Assembly (NCBI RefSeq): GCF_020141465.1
Contig: NZ_JAHSPD010000001.1
Span: forward strand, 1,284,374-1,348,373
DNA from: Roseovarius carneus
GTDB lineage: Bacteria; Pseudomonadota; Alphaproteobacteria; Rhodobacterales; Rhodobacteraceae
DNA: 64,000 bases
Direction: 5' to 3'
Shown: piece by piece, positions 51,117 through 60,247 of the stretch
How positions within the stretch are numbered: the first letter of the stretch is position 1
How the letters are laid out: the number at the start of each line of letters is the position of its first letter
Position numbers and translations under genes: made by a program
The notes under the pieces: generated by a model
What the model was told of the DNA's origin: nothing
What the model saw: the letters and a program-made list of their open reading frames with translations, nothing else
The model's database searches: none

Positions 51117-52475
51117 ATGCCCGCCATGACATTCGACGATCTCAAAGCCCAAACCGCCAGCGGCGCGGTGGATACCGTTCTGGCATGCCTTGTGGATATG
51201 CAGGGGCGGCTGATGGGCAAGCGCTTTGTCGCGCAGCATTTCATCGACAGCGCATGGGAAGAGACCCATTGCTGCAACTATCTTCTGGCCACCGATCTGG
51301 AGATGGCCACCCCGGATGGCTATGCCAGCACATCCTGGCAATCAGGCTATGGCGATTACGTGATGAAGCCTGACCTCGCCACGATCCGCCCGATGCCGTG
51401 GCTCGACGGCACCGTGATGGTGCTCTGCGATGTGATCGACCACGACACACACGCCGATGTGCCGCACTCGCCGCGCGCGCTGCTGAAGGCGCAGCTTGCC
51501 CGGCTGGAGGCGATGGGCCTCACACCGATGATGGCGACCGAGCTTGAGTTTTTTCTCTTTGAGAAGAGCTTTGACGAAATTCGCAAATCGGGCTTCCGCG
51601 ATCTGGCACCGATCTCGGGCTATAACGAGGATTACTCGATCCTTCAGACCACCCGCGAAGAGCATGTGATGCGCCCCTTGCGCAACCATCTCTATGCCGC
51701 GGGTATCCCCATTGAGTGCACCAAGGGCGAGGCCGAGACAGGCCAAGAGGAGTTGAACATCAAATATGGTGCGGCGATGGATTGCGCCGACTATCACACC
51801 ATCGCCAAACACGCGGTCAAAGAGATCGCATGGCAACAAGGCCACGCCGCATCGTTCCTGCCAAAGTGGAGCCATGATAAGGTCGGAAGCTCAAGCCATG
51901 TGCATCAGTCGCTCTGGAAGGGTGGCGAAAACGTGTTCTTTGACAGCTCTGATGCGCTTGGTATGTCCGCCCTGATGAAAAACTACATGGCTGGGATGCT
52001 GAAATATGCGCCTGACTTTACCTATTTCCTGGCCCCCTACATCAACAGCTATAAACGTTTCCAGAAAGGCACATTTGCGCCCACGCGCACCATCTGGTCT
52101 GTGGACAACCGCACGGCGGGCTTCCGGCTCTGTGGCGCGGGCACCAAGGGCGTGCGGGTGGAGTGCCGGGTCGGCGGCTCGGATTTGAACCCCTACCTCG
52201 CGATGGCAGCGCAGCTTGCCGCCGGGATTGCGGGGATCGAGGAGGGGCTGGAACTCGCCCCGCCCTTTAAAGGGGATGCCTACGCGGGCAATGAGGGAAT
52301 GATCCCGCAGACCTTGCGCGATGCCAAGGACGCGCTTGCATCCTCTGCCATGCTGCGTGCGGCGATGAGCGACGATGTCGTGGACCACTATACCCGCGCG
52401 GCAGAGGTCGAGATCGAGGATTTCGACCGTGTGGTCACTGATTACGAGATCGCACGCGGGTTTGAGCGCGCCTGA
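51117..52475 (+). CDS. Glutamine-synthetase-like gamma-glutamyl ligase
   Basis: A 452-residue glutamine synthetase family protein. MATELEFFLFEKSFDEI carries metal-binding Glu residues, AETGQEELNIKYGAAMDCAD matches the E-x-x-x-x-Q-x-E loop, and SSSHVHQSLWKGGENVFFD holds the His motif. SYKRFQKGTFAPTRTIWSVD and RVECRVGGSDLNPYLAMAAQ complete the ATP and glutamate sites. Family members outside GlnA link glutamate to amines (PuuA, IpuC, GlnA4-type). The company of a TRAP transporter, aldehyde and alcohol dehydrogenases suggests an amine or amino-alcohol substrate rather than ammonia. Confidence 0.88.
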   Translation: MPAMTFDDLKAQTASGAVDTVLACLVDMQGRLMGKRFVAQHFIDSAWEETHCCNYLLATDLEMATPDGYASTSWQSGYGDYVMKPDLATIRPMPWLDGTVMVLCDVIDHDTHADVPHSPRALLKAQLARLEAMGLTPMMATELEFFLFEKSFDEIRKSGFRDLAPISGYNEDYSILQTTREEHVMRPLRNHLYAAGIPIECTKGEAETGQEELNIKYGAAMDCADYHTIAKHAVKEIAWQQGHAASFLPKWSHDKVGSSSHVHQSLWKGGENVFFDSSDALGMSALMKNYMAGMLKYAPDFTYFLAPYINSYKRFQKGTFAPTRTIWSVDNRTAGFRLCGAGTKGVRVECRVGGSDLNPYLAMAAQLAAGIAGIEEGLELAPPFKGDAYAGNEGMIPQTLRDAKDALASSAMLRAAMSDDVVDHYTRAAEVEIEDFDRVVTDYEIARGFERA

Positions 52476-52508
52476 TCGCGTGGGGCTGGGGGCGGGTGCC
52501 TCCGGCGG

Positions 52509-52532
52509 GAGTATTTTGGCCAAGAAGAAGAC
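52509..52532 (+). repeat. Dispersed GAGTATTT..AAGAAGAA motif, copy 3
   Basis: GAGTATTTTGGCCAAGAAGA followed by AGAC lies 34 bp after the ligase stop, and 41 bp before the aldehyde dehydrogenase start. Confidence 0.6.
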
Positions 52533-52572
52533 CGGGGTTTTCCGGGGCCTTTGCAGATAAAGTGAGACGGAA

Positions 52573-53955
52573 ATGAGCAAGATGTTGCAATGTATATCGC
52601 CGATTGACGGCTCTGTTTTTGCAGAGCGCCCGGTGCTGAGTTTGGAGGCGGCGCAAGAGGCCGCAGCGCGGGCGCGCGCGGCGCAAGCGGCGTGGGCGGC
52701 GCGGCCACTGACCGAGCGGGTGGCGCTGGTGCAGGCGGGCGTGGCCGCCGTGGGTGCGATGAACGACGAGGTAGTACCGGAGCTTGCCCATATGATGGGG
52801 CGACCCGTGCGCTATGGCGGTGAGTTCGGCGGGTTTGATGAGCGCGCGAGCCATATGGCGGCGATTGCCGAGGAGGCGCTGGCCGATATCAAGGTGGGCG
52901 AGGATGCGGCGTTCAAGCGCTATATCCGGCGGGTGCCACAGGGCGTTGTCTTTGTCGTGGCCCCTTGGAACTACCCCTATATGACAGCAGTGAACACGGT
53001 GGCACCTGCGTTGATTGCAGGCAATGCGGTGATGTTGAAACATGCCACGCAGACCCTTTTGGTGGGCGAGCGGATGGTAGCGGCGTTTGTTTCGGCGGGC
53101 ATCCCGGCGGACGTGTTTCAGAACGTCTTTCTCGATCATGATACGACCTCAGACCTCATTGCGGGCCGCGCCTTTGATATGGTGAATTTCACCGGATCGG
53201 TTGGCGGGGGCCGCGCGATGGAGCGGGCTGCGGCGGGCACGTTCACGGCGGTGGCGACTGAGCTTGGCGGCAAAGACCCCGGCTATGTCATGGAGGACGC
53301 CGATCTGGATGCAGCGGTCGATACGCTGATTGATGGGGCGATGTTCAACGCCGGGCAATGCTGCTGCGGGATCGAGCGGATTTATGTGCATGAGAGCCTC
53401 TATGATACCTTCGTGGAGAAGGCCGTGGCGATTGTGCGTGGCTATACGCTGGGCAATCCGCTTGATGCGGACATAACGATGGGCCCAATGGCCAATGTGC
53501 GTTTCGCTGAAGAGGTGCGTGCGCAGATAGACGAGGCCGTGGCCGCCGGGGCCACCGCGCATATCGCGCGCTTTGCCGAGGATGACGGCGGCGCCTACCT
53601 CACCCCGCAGATCCTCACAAACGTCACCCACGACATGCGCGTGATGCGCGACGAAAGCTTCGGCCCCGTGGTGGGCATCATGTCCGTCAAGGATGATGAC
53701 GAGGCAGTGCGCCTGATGAACGACAGCCAATTCGGCCTCACCGCGAGCCTCTGGACCGCCGATCTGGACCGCGCCGCCGCCCTTGGCGACCGGATCGAGA
53801 CGGGCACCGTCTTTATGAACCGCGCCGATTACCTTGATCCGGGCCTCTGCTGGACCGGATGCAAGGATACCGGGCGCGGCGGCGGCCTGTCGGTCATCGG
53901 TTATCACAATCTCACACGTCCCAAATCATACCATCTTAAGAAAGTCACATCATGA
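52573..53955 (+). CDS. Aldehyde dehydrogenase family protein
   Basis: A 460-residue NAD(P)-dependent aldehyde dehydrogenase. VFVVAPWNYPYMTAVNTVAP and NFTGSVGGGRAMERAAAGTF bind the cofactor, ATELGGKDPGYVMEDADLD carries the general-base Glu, and FNAGQCCCGIERIYVHESLY holds the catalytic Cys, unusually within three consecutive Cys residues. VMRDESFGPVVGIMSV follows. It probably oxidises the aldehyde made by the alcohol dehydrogenase encoded directly after it; the two genes overlap by 4 bp (ATGA). Confidence 0.93.
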   Translation: MSKMLQCISPIDGSVFAERPVLSLEAAQEAAARARAAQAAWAARPLTERVALVQAGVAAVGAMNDEVVPELAHMMGRPVRYGGEFGGFDERASHMAAIAEEALADIKVGEDAAFKRYIRRVPQGVVFVVAPWNYPYMTAVNTVAPALIAGNAVMLKHATQTLLVGERMVAAFVSAGIPADVFQNVFLDHDTTSDLIAGRAFDMVNFTGSVGGGRAMERAAAGTFTAVATELGGKDPGYVMEDADLDAAVDTLIDGAMFNAGQCCCGIERIYVHESLYDTFVEKAVAIVRGYTLGNPLDADITMGPMANVRFAEEVRAQIDEAVAAGATAHIARFAEDDGGAYLTPQILTNVTHDMRVMRDESFGPVVGIMSVKDDDEAVRLMNDSQFGLTASLWTADLDRAAALGDRIETGTVFMNRADYLDPGLCWTGCKDTGRGGGLSVIGYHNLTRPKSYHLKKVTS

Positions 53956-55097
53956 GCCTGACAGGAAACTGGTCCTATCCGACATCGGTAAAATTCGGCG
54001 CAGGCCGCATTGCCGAGCTTCCCGCCGCCTGCGCGCAAGCGGGTATTACGCGGCCCCTTCTGGTCACCGATCGGGGGCTGGCCGATCTGCCCGTCACGGC
54101 CACAGTGCTGGACATCATGGAGGCCGCAGGCTTGGATCGTGCGATCTTTGCCGATGTGGACCCGAACCCCAACGAGACTAATCTCATTGCCGGAGTGACC
54201 GCCTATAACGCGGGCGGCCATGACGGCGTGATCGCGTTCGGCGGTGGCTCGGGGCTGGATCTGGGCAAGATGATTGCCTTCATGTGCGGCCAGACGCGGC
54301 CCGTTTGGGATTTTGAAGACATCGGCGATTGGTGGACCCGCGCCGACGCGGATGCCATCGCGCCCATCATCGCCGTGCCCACCACCGCCGGGACGGGCTC
54401 CGAGGTGGGCCGCGCCAGCGTGATCACAAATGCGCTGACCCATGAGAAGAAAATCATCTTCCACCCCAAAGTGCTGCCGGAGGTTGTGATCTGCGACCCC
54501 GAGCTGACTGTGGGCATGCCCAAATTCATCACCGCGGGCACCGGGCTTGATGCCTTTGCCCACTGTGTCGAGGCGTTCAGCAGCCCACATTACCACCCGA
54601 TGAGCCAGGGGATCGCGCTGGAGGGGATGCGCCTTGTGAAAGACTACCTTCCCCGCGCCTATGCCGATGGCAATGATATCGAAGCCCGCGCCCAGATGAT
54701 GAGCGCCGCGATGATGGGCGCCACCGCCTTCCAAAAGGGCCTTGGTGCGATCCACGCGATGAGCCACCCTGTCGGCGCGCATTACCACACGCATCATGGC
54801 ACCACGAACGCCGTTTGCATGCCTGCGGTGCTGGAGCTGAACGCGCCGATGATCGCCGACCGCTTCCGCATCGCCGCCGCCTATCTCGATATCGAAAATG
54901 GCTTTGATGGGTTCCGCAGCTTCGTGCAGGAATTCAACGATGCACTTGGCATCCCGAAAGGTCTCAAAGCGCTCGGCGTGGACCCCGCCAAGATTGACGC
55001 GCTCATCCCGTCGGCTCTCTCGGACCCAAGCTGTGGCGGTAATCCGATCACGCTCACGGCTGAGAATATCGGGCAGCTCTACCGCGCCAGTCTTTAG
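53952..55097 (+). CDS. Iron-containing alcohol dehydrogenase
   Basis: A 381-residue group III alcohol dehydrogenase and a paralogue of the protein at 29812-30975. YPTSVKFGAGRIAELPAACA, GVIAFGGGSGLDLGKMIAFM, VPTTAGTGSEVGRASVITNA, then DAFAHCVEAFSSPHYHPMSQ and GAIHAMSHPVGAHYHTHHGT contain the NAD loop and metal ligands. It should oxidise a primary alcohol to an aldehyde for the adjacent aldehyde dehydrogenase. Last gene of the cluster; a dispersed motif copy follows immediately. Confidence 0.93.
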   Translation: MSLTGNWSYPTSVKFGAGRIAELPAACAQAGITRPLLVTDRGLADLPVTATVLDIMEAAGLDRAIFADVDPNPNETNLIAGVTAYNAGGHDGVIAFGGGSGLDLGKMIAFMCGQTRPVWDFEDIGDWWTRADADAIAPIIAVPTTAGTGSEVGRASVITNALTHEKKIIFHPKVLPEVVICDPELTVGMPKFITAGTGLDAFAHCVEAFSSPHYHPMSQGIALEGMRLVKDYLPRAYADGNDIEARAQMMSAAMMGATAFQKGLGAIHAMSHPVGAHYHTHHGTTNAVCMPAVLELNAPMIADRFRIAAAYLDIENGFDGFRSFVQEFNDALGIPKGLKALGVDPAKIDALIPSALSDPSCGGNPITLTAENIGQLYRASL

Positions 55098-55099
55098 GG

Positions 55100-55122
55100 C
55101 TTCTTCTTAGCAGAAATACTCA
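55100..55122 (-). repeat. Dispersed GAGTATTT..AAGAAGAA motif, copy 4
   Basis: In reverse orientation the sequence reads GAGTATTTCTGCTAAGAAGA plus AGC. It starts 3 bp after the alcohol dehydrogenase stop and stands in front of the gltB terminator. Confidence 0.6.
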
Positions 55123-55149
55123 AAGCCACTGCCTGCAAAAGCAGGAAAA

Positions 55150-55177
55150 AGGGCCGCTGGATCACTCCGGCGGCCCT
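55150..55177 (-). terminator. Rho-independent terminator of gltB
   Basis: AGGGCCGC-GGA pairs with TCC-GCGGCCCT around a GTGA loop, with one internal mismatch. On the minus strand it is followed by TTTTTCC, seven bases beyond the gltB stop. Confidence 0.88.
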
Positions 55178-55183
55178 CATTGT

Positions 55184-58100
55184 TTATTCCGCAGGCACGG
55201 CGATATCGGCAAAGCCCAAAGGTGCGGGCAGCTTATCGAGCATCTCGGCTGGGCAGACCTGAACGAAATGTCCGATCTCCCGGTCCCAGTTTTGCAAGAT
55301 GCCCTTGGCCTTGGTGCTTCCGGTCTCTGCGGCGTGCCGCTCGATCAGGCCGCGCAGCTGCGCCTCCCAGTGCGGATTGGCCACGGGGCCCGTCACGATG
55401 CCCTCAGGGTTCATCAGCTTCGGTGTCACCCCGTCGGGATCATAAAGATAGGCCATCCCACCAGTCATCCCGGCGCCGAAATTGGCCCCGATCTGCCCAA
55501 GGATCACGGCCACGCCGCCGGTCATGTATTCGCACCCGTTTGATCCACAGCCCTCGATCACCACATGCGCGCCCGAGTTGCGCACGGCAAACCGCTCGCC
55601 CGCGCGTCCGGCGGCAAAAAGATACCCTGCCGTGGCCCCGTAAAGCACGGTGTTGCCGATGATCGTATTCTCGGACGCCTTCAGCGCGCTGGACATGGGC
55701 GGCCGCACAACGATCATCCCCCCCGAGAGGCCCTTGCCCACGTAATCATTGGCATCGCCCGACACTTCCAGCTTTAGCCCAGGTGCGGCAAACGCGCCCA
55801 GAGATTGCCCGGCAGAGCCGCTTAGCTTCACGGTCAGATGGTCCTCCTGAAGCGCATTATGCATCCCGAACTTCTGCACGATATGGCTGCTCAGCCGCGT
55901 GCCCACGGTGCGGTCGGTGTTTTGCACCTCGTAATGCAGCTGCATCTTCTCGCCATCGTTGAGAAAGCGTGCCGCGTCCCGCACGATCTCGGCGTCCAGC
56001 GTATCTGGCACCTCGTTGCGCGCGCGATGGCGGTCATAGCGGATCTCCTTGGAGCCATCGACCATGATCAGCATCGGGTTGAGATCCAGATCATCAAGAT
56101 GCGCCGACCCGCGGCTGACCTGCGTCAACAAATCGGCCCGCCCGATCACATCGTCAAGGCTGCGCGCCCCGATGGAGGCCAGAACTTCGCGCACTTCCTG
56201 CGCATAGAACGTGATCAGGTTCACGACCTTCTCGGCATTGCCGGTGAATTTGGCGCGCAGCGCCTCATCTTGGGTGCACACGCCCACCGGGCATGTGTTG
56301 CTCTGGCACTGGCGCACCATGATACAGCCCATGGCAATCAACGCGGCGGTGCCGATCCCGTATTCCTCGGCCCCCATCATGGCGGCCATCACGATATCGC
56401 GCCCGGTGCGCAATCCGCCATCCGTGCGCAGCGTCACCCGCTGGCGCAGGTTGTTCATGCTCAGCACCTGATGCGCCTCTGTAAGACCCATTTCCCATGG
56501 CAGCCCGGCATATTTGATCGACGTGGCAGGGGATGCGCCCGTGCCGCCATTATGTCCGGAGATGAGGATCACATCGGCCTTGGCCTTGGCCACACCTGCC
56601 GCAATCGTGCCCACGCCCGATTGCGCCACCAGCTTCACGGTGACCTTGGCGCGCGGGTTGATCTGCTTGAGATCATAGATCAGCTGCGCCAGATCCTCGA
56701 TCGAGTAGATATCGTGATGCGGCGGCGGCGAGATCAGCGTGACGCCCTTGGTTGAATGGCGCAGCCGCGCGATGAGGTCCGTGACCTTCATGCCCGGCAA
56801 TTGCCCGCCCTCACCGGGCTTCGCGCCTTGGGCGACCTTGATCTCAAGCTCCTCGCATTGATTGAGATACTCCGCCGTGACGCCAAAGCGTCCCGATGCC
56901 ACCTGTTTGATCTTGGCCGACGGGTTGTCGCCATTGGGCTCCGGCACGAAATGCGCGGGATCTTCCCCGCCCTCGCCGCTGTCGCTGCGTGCGCCGATCC
57001 GGTTCATCGCCACGTTGAGCGTTTTATGCGCCTCGGGGCTGAGTGCGCCCAGAGACATGCCGGGCGTCACGAACCGTTTGCGGATCGCGGTAACGCTTTC
57101 GACTTCTTCAATGGGGATCGCACTTCCCATGGGCTTGATCGCCATGAGATCGCGCAGATGAATGGGCGGGTTTGATTGCATCGCGTGGCTATAGCGTTTC
57201 CAAAGCTCAAAGCTCGCCGTGTTGCACGCGGTTTGCAGCATATGCATGGTCTGCGCGCCCCATGCGTGGCTCTCGCCGGAGCTGCGCGCCTTGTAAAAGC
57301 CGCCAATGGGCAGAATGTTCTCGGCCCCCTTGTAGGCACGCGCGTGGACCTCCTCCAGCTTGGTCTGGATGCCGGTGACACCGATGCCGCTGATCCGGCT
57401 GGTCAGACCCGGGAAATATTCCGCACACATCGCGCGGCTGAGGCCGATGGCCTCGAAATTCAGGCCCCCGCGATAGGAGGACACGACTGAAATGCCCATC
57501 TTGGACATGATCTTGAGCAGGCCTGAATCAATCGCCGCACGATACCGCGCCACCGCCTCGGTGAGGCTGCCCTCCAGAAGGCCGCGCTCGATCCGGTCGG
57601 CAATGCTGTCCTCCGCAAGATAGGCGTTGACCACGGTGGCCCCTGCACCAATCAGCACGGCGAAATAATGCGGGTCGATACACTCGGCCGAGCGCACGTT
57701 GAGCGATGTGAACGTCCGCAAGCCTTTGCGGGTGAGGTGGCTATGGACCGCACTTGTCGCAAGGATCATCGGCATGCCGATGCGGTCTTCGCCCACGCCC
57801 TGATCGGTCAGCACGATATGACCCACGCCCGAGCGCACGGCATCCTCCGCCTCGGCGCGGATACGGGTGAGACCCTCTTGAAGCGCGCCTTTGCCGGGGC
57901 CAAAGGTGCAATCAATTATGGCCGTGTCCGCGCTGAGCTGTGTCAGCAGAACGTCCCATTGCGCGTTGCCCACGAACGGGCTTTCCAGCACCACGATCTC
58001 AGTCTGAGCGCTGCTCTCGTCGAGCACGTTCTTGAGATTGCCGAAACGTGTCTTGAGGCTCATCACCCGGTATTCACGCAGGCTGTCGATGGGCGGGTTT

Positions 58101-59716
58101 GTCACCTGGCTGAAATTCTGGCGGAAATAGTGGCTGAGCGGGCGATAGGTCTTGCTCAGCACGGCACTTGGCGTGTCGTCGCCCATGCTCGCCACAGCCT
58201 CCTTCGCGTCCTCGGCCATGGGGGCAAGGATCTGCTCCAACTCCTCAATGGAATAGCCCGCCGCGATCTGGCGGCGGCGCAGATCCGCGCCGGTATGCAT
58301 CGGCGCTTCGCTCACCACAGCCAGTTTGGCATCAAGATCAGTGATCTTGCTGACCCATTCGCCAAAGGGCAAGGCGGCTGCCAGCTTGTCCTTGATCTCG
58401 GTGTCGTGGAACATCAGACCCTTATTCATATCCACGGCCAGCATCTGACCGGGGCCAAGCGCGCCCTTCTCGATCACGGTGCTCTCGTCAATCGGGACCA
58501 TCCCGGCCTCCGATCCCGCGATGACAAGCCCATCGCCCGTCACCACATATCGCATCGGACGCAGGCCGTTGCGATCAAGCCCCGCGCAGACCCAGCGCCC
58601 ATCGGTCATGGCAAGGGCTGCGGGGCCGTCCCACGGCTCCATCACCGAGTTGCAATAGGAATACATATCGCGCCACGCCTGCGGCAATTCCTCGGCCTGC
58701 TTGGACCACGATTCCGGCACCAGCATCGTCTTTGCCATCGGCGCAGAGCGGCCCGCGCGCACCAGCACCTCGAACACGGCATCAAGGGCCGCACTGTCGG
58801 ATGCGCCGCCCGGAATGATCGGCTTGATATCCTCGGCCATGTCCCCAAACGTGCCCGAGGCCATGCGGATCTCGTGGCTTTTCATCCAGTTGATGTTGCC
58901 CTTGAGCGTGTTGACCTCGCCATTATGCGCCAGCATCCGAAACGGCTGTGCCAGCCACCATTGTGGGAAGGTGTTGGTGGAATAGCGCTGGTGATAGATT
59001 GCGAATGCGCTTTTGAAGCGCGCATCCATCAGGTCAGGGTAGAAGACGGCGACCTGCTCAGCCAACATCATGCCTTTATAGATGATCGATCGACAGCTGA
59101 GAGAGGCTATATAGAGCCCCGAAATGCCCGCCGCCGCCGCTGCTTTCTCAATCCGGCGGCGAATGACGTAAAGCTCGCGCTCAAACTCTTCTTCATCCGC
59201 ACCGCGCGTGTTGGAGATGATGATCTGCTCAATCTCGGGGCGGGTCGCGTTGGCCTTGTCGCCAAGGCAGGTCACATCGACCGGCACATGACGCCAGCCA
59301 TATATGTTGTGGCCCATGCGGAGCACTTCGGTCTCCACAATCGTGCGGCAGGTCTCTTGCGCGCCGAAATCCGTGCGCGGCAGGAACACCTGACCGACGG
59401 CGATAAGCTGATCCTCTTGCGGCTCGTGCCCGGTGCGGCGGATCTGATCATAGAAAAACGGAATGGGGATTTGCACATGAATACCTGCGCCGTCACCCGT
59501 CTTGCCATCTGCATCCACCGCACCCCGGTGCCAGATGGCCTTGAGAGCGTCGATGCCCGCCTCGACCACGCGGCGCGAGGGCTTGCCGTTGATCGACACC
59601 ACGAGGCCCACGCCGCAGGAGGAATGCTCCTCGGCTTCCGAATACATGCCGCTTTCGGCCATCCATGCGCGTTTGGCTTCTTCGGCTTTCGCCCAGCTTT
59701 CGTCATAACGGGTCAT
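55184..59716 (-). CDS. gltB: Glutamate synthase (NADPH) large subunit
   Basis: A 1510-residue glutamate synthase. After a 33-residue propeptide the N-terminal nucleophile Cys34 appears in EEHSSCGVGLVVS, starting the glutaminase domain. The FMN-binding synthase domain contains ISPPPHHDIYSIEDLAQLIY and ISGHNGGTGASPATSIKYAG, and the 3Fe-4S Cys cluster follows as GCIMVRQCQSNTCPVGVCTQ. The C-terminal beta-helix (GXGXG) domain completes it. It converts 2-oxoglutarate and glutamine to two glutamates with GltD. Unusually a GFA-family gene separates it from gltD. Confidence 0.98.
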   Translation of the reverse strand: MTRYDESWAKAEEAKRAWMAESGMYSEAEEHSSCGVGLVVSINGKPSRRVVEAGIDALKAIWHRGAVDADGKTGDGAGIHVQIPIPFFYDQIRRTGHEPQEDQLIAVGQVFLPRTDFGAQETCRTIVETEVLRMGHNIYGWRHVPVDVTCLGDKANATRPEIEQIIISNTRGADEEEFERELYVIRRRIEKAAAAAGISGLYIASLSCRSIIYKGMMLAEQVAVFYPDLMDARFKSAFAIYHQRYSTNTFPQWWLAQPFRMLAHNGEVNTLKGNINWMKSHEIRMASGTFGDMAEDIKPIIPGGASDSAALDAVFEVLVRAGRSAPMAKTMLVPESWSKQAEELPQAWRDMYSYCNSVMEPWDGPAALAMTDGRWVCAGLDRNGLRPMRYVVTGDGLVIAGSEAGMVPIDESTVIEKGALGPGQMLAVDMNKGLMFHDTEIKDKLAAALPFGEWVSKITDLDAKLAVVSEAPMHTGADLRRRQIAAGYSIEELEQILAPMAEDAKEAVASMGDDTPSAVLSKTYRPLSHYFRQNFSQVTNPPIDSLREYRVMSLKTRFGNLKNVLDESSAQTEIVVLESPFVGNAQWDVLLTQLSADTAIIDCTFGPGKGALQEGLTRIRAEAEDAVRSGVGHIVLTDQGVGEDRIGMPMILATSAVHSHLTRKGLRTFTSLNVRSAECIDPHYFAVLIGAGATVVNAYLAEDSIADRIERGLLEGSLTEAVARYRAAIDSGLLKIMSKMGISVVSSYRGGLNFEAIGLSRAMCAEYFPGLTSRISGIGVTGIQTKLEEVHARAYKGAENILPIGGFYKARSSGESHAWGAQTMHMLQTACNTASFELWKRYSHAMQSNPPIHLRDLMAIKPMGSAIPIEEVESVTAIRKRFVTPGMSLGALSPEAHKTLNVAMNRIGARSDSGEGGEDPAHFVPEPNGDNPSAKIKQVASGRFGVTAEYLNQCEELEIKVAQGAKPGEGGQLPGMKVTDLIARLRHSTKGVTLISPPPHHDIYSIEDLAQLIYDLKQINPRAKVTVKLVAQSGVGTIAAGVAKAKADVILISGHNGGTGASPATSIKYAGLPWEMGLTEAHQVLSMNNLRQRVTLRTDGGLRTGRDIVMAAMMGAEEYGIGTAALIAMGCIMVRQCQSNTCPVGVCTQDEALRAKFTGNAEKVVNLITFYAQEVREVLASIGARSLDDVIGRADLLTQVSRGSAHLDDLDLNPMLIMVDGSKEIRYDRHRARNEVPDTLDAEIVRDAARFLNDGEKMQLHYEVQNTDRTVGTRLSSHIVQKFGMHNALQEDHLTVKLSGSAGQSLGAFAAPGLKLEVSGDANDYVGKGLSGGMIVVRPPMSSALKASENTIIGNTVLYGATAGYLFAAGRAGERFAVRNSGAHVVIEGCGSNGCEYMTGGVAVILGQIGANFGAGMTGGMAYLYDPDGVTPKLMNPEGIVTGPVANPHWEAQLRGLIERHAAETGSTKAKGILQNWDREIGHFVQVCPAEMLDKLPAPLGFADIAVPAE

Positions 59717-59792
59717 GCTGTCATCCTATCTTTGCGCTGTGTGGCCCCGCTTGCGGGGTCGTTGTTTTTGTATCTCGGTCAGGGCGCGCGTA

Positions 59793-60212
59793 TTACGCGC
59801 TGCCACTTTCAAACTGGGTGTCTACCTCGGCCTCGGTCATCGGGCTTTTGGGCGGCTGGTTCAGAAGGGCGCAGATCGCCTTGTCGGTGTACCAGTGCCC
59901 GTCGAACGCAAGCCCGCTCAGATCATCAAAGAGGCCCAGAGAGAGGCCGACACCCGGCTCCCCGCCCGTTGGCCGATACCAAAGCGATGATCCGCACGCG
60001 CCGCAAAATCCCCGCTCGGCCCAATCAGAGCTTTGGATCGTGCGCACCTGAGCTGCGTCCTTAATCGTGACATCCTCGAAGGGCACCCATACGGACATGA
60101 ATTGCGATCCGGTCAGGCGGCGGCACATGTCGCAGGCACATGCATTGAACGTATCTGGCTCTGACCTGATGGTCAGGCTTACGGCCCCACACATACATTT
60201 CCCGGTTCTCAT
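59793..60212 (-). CDS. GFA family (glutathione-dependent formaldehyde-activating-like) protein
   Basis: A 139-residue zinc-binding GFA/CENP-V fold protein. RTGKCMCGAVSLTIRSEP, FNACACDMCRRLTGSQFMS and FCGACGSSLWYRPTGG hold the zinc-binding cysteines in C-x-C, C-x-C-x2-C and C-x2-C groups. Despite the family name, enzymatic formaldehyde activation is doubtful for most members. It lies between gltD and gltB on the same strand with gaps of 35 and 76 bp, so it is probably cotranscribed with them. A short GC-rich stem (59743-59760) separates it from gltB. Confidence 0.9.
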   Translation of the reverse strand: MRTGKCMCGAVSLTIRSEPDTFNACACDMCRRLTGSQFMSVWVPFEDVTIKDAAQVRTIQSSDWAERGFCGACGSSLWYRPTGGEPGVGLSLGLFDDLSGLAFDGHWYTDKAICALLNQPPKSPMTEAEVDTQFESGSA

Positions 60213-60247
60213 CGCTTTACACGTCCTTCGGTTATTGGGTCAGCGCT

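Noticed and set aside
57668..60064. A 798-codon open frame on the plus strand
   Set aside because: It lies antisense to gltB and the GFA gene, which have full family signatures. Long antisense frames are expected at this GC content and codon bias.
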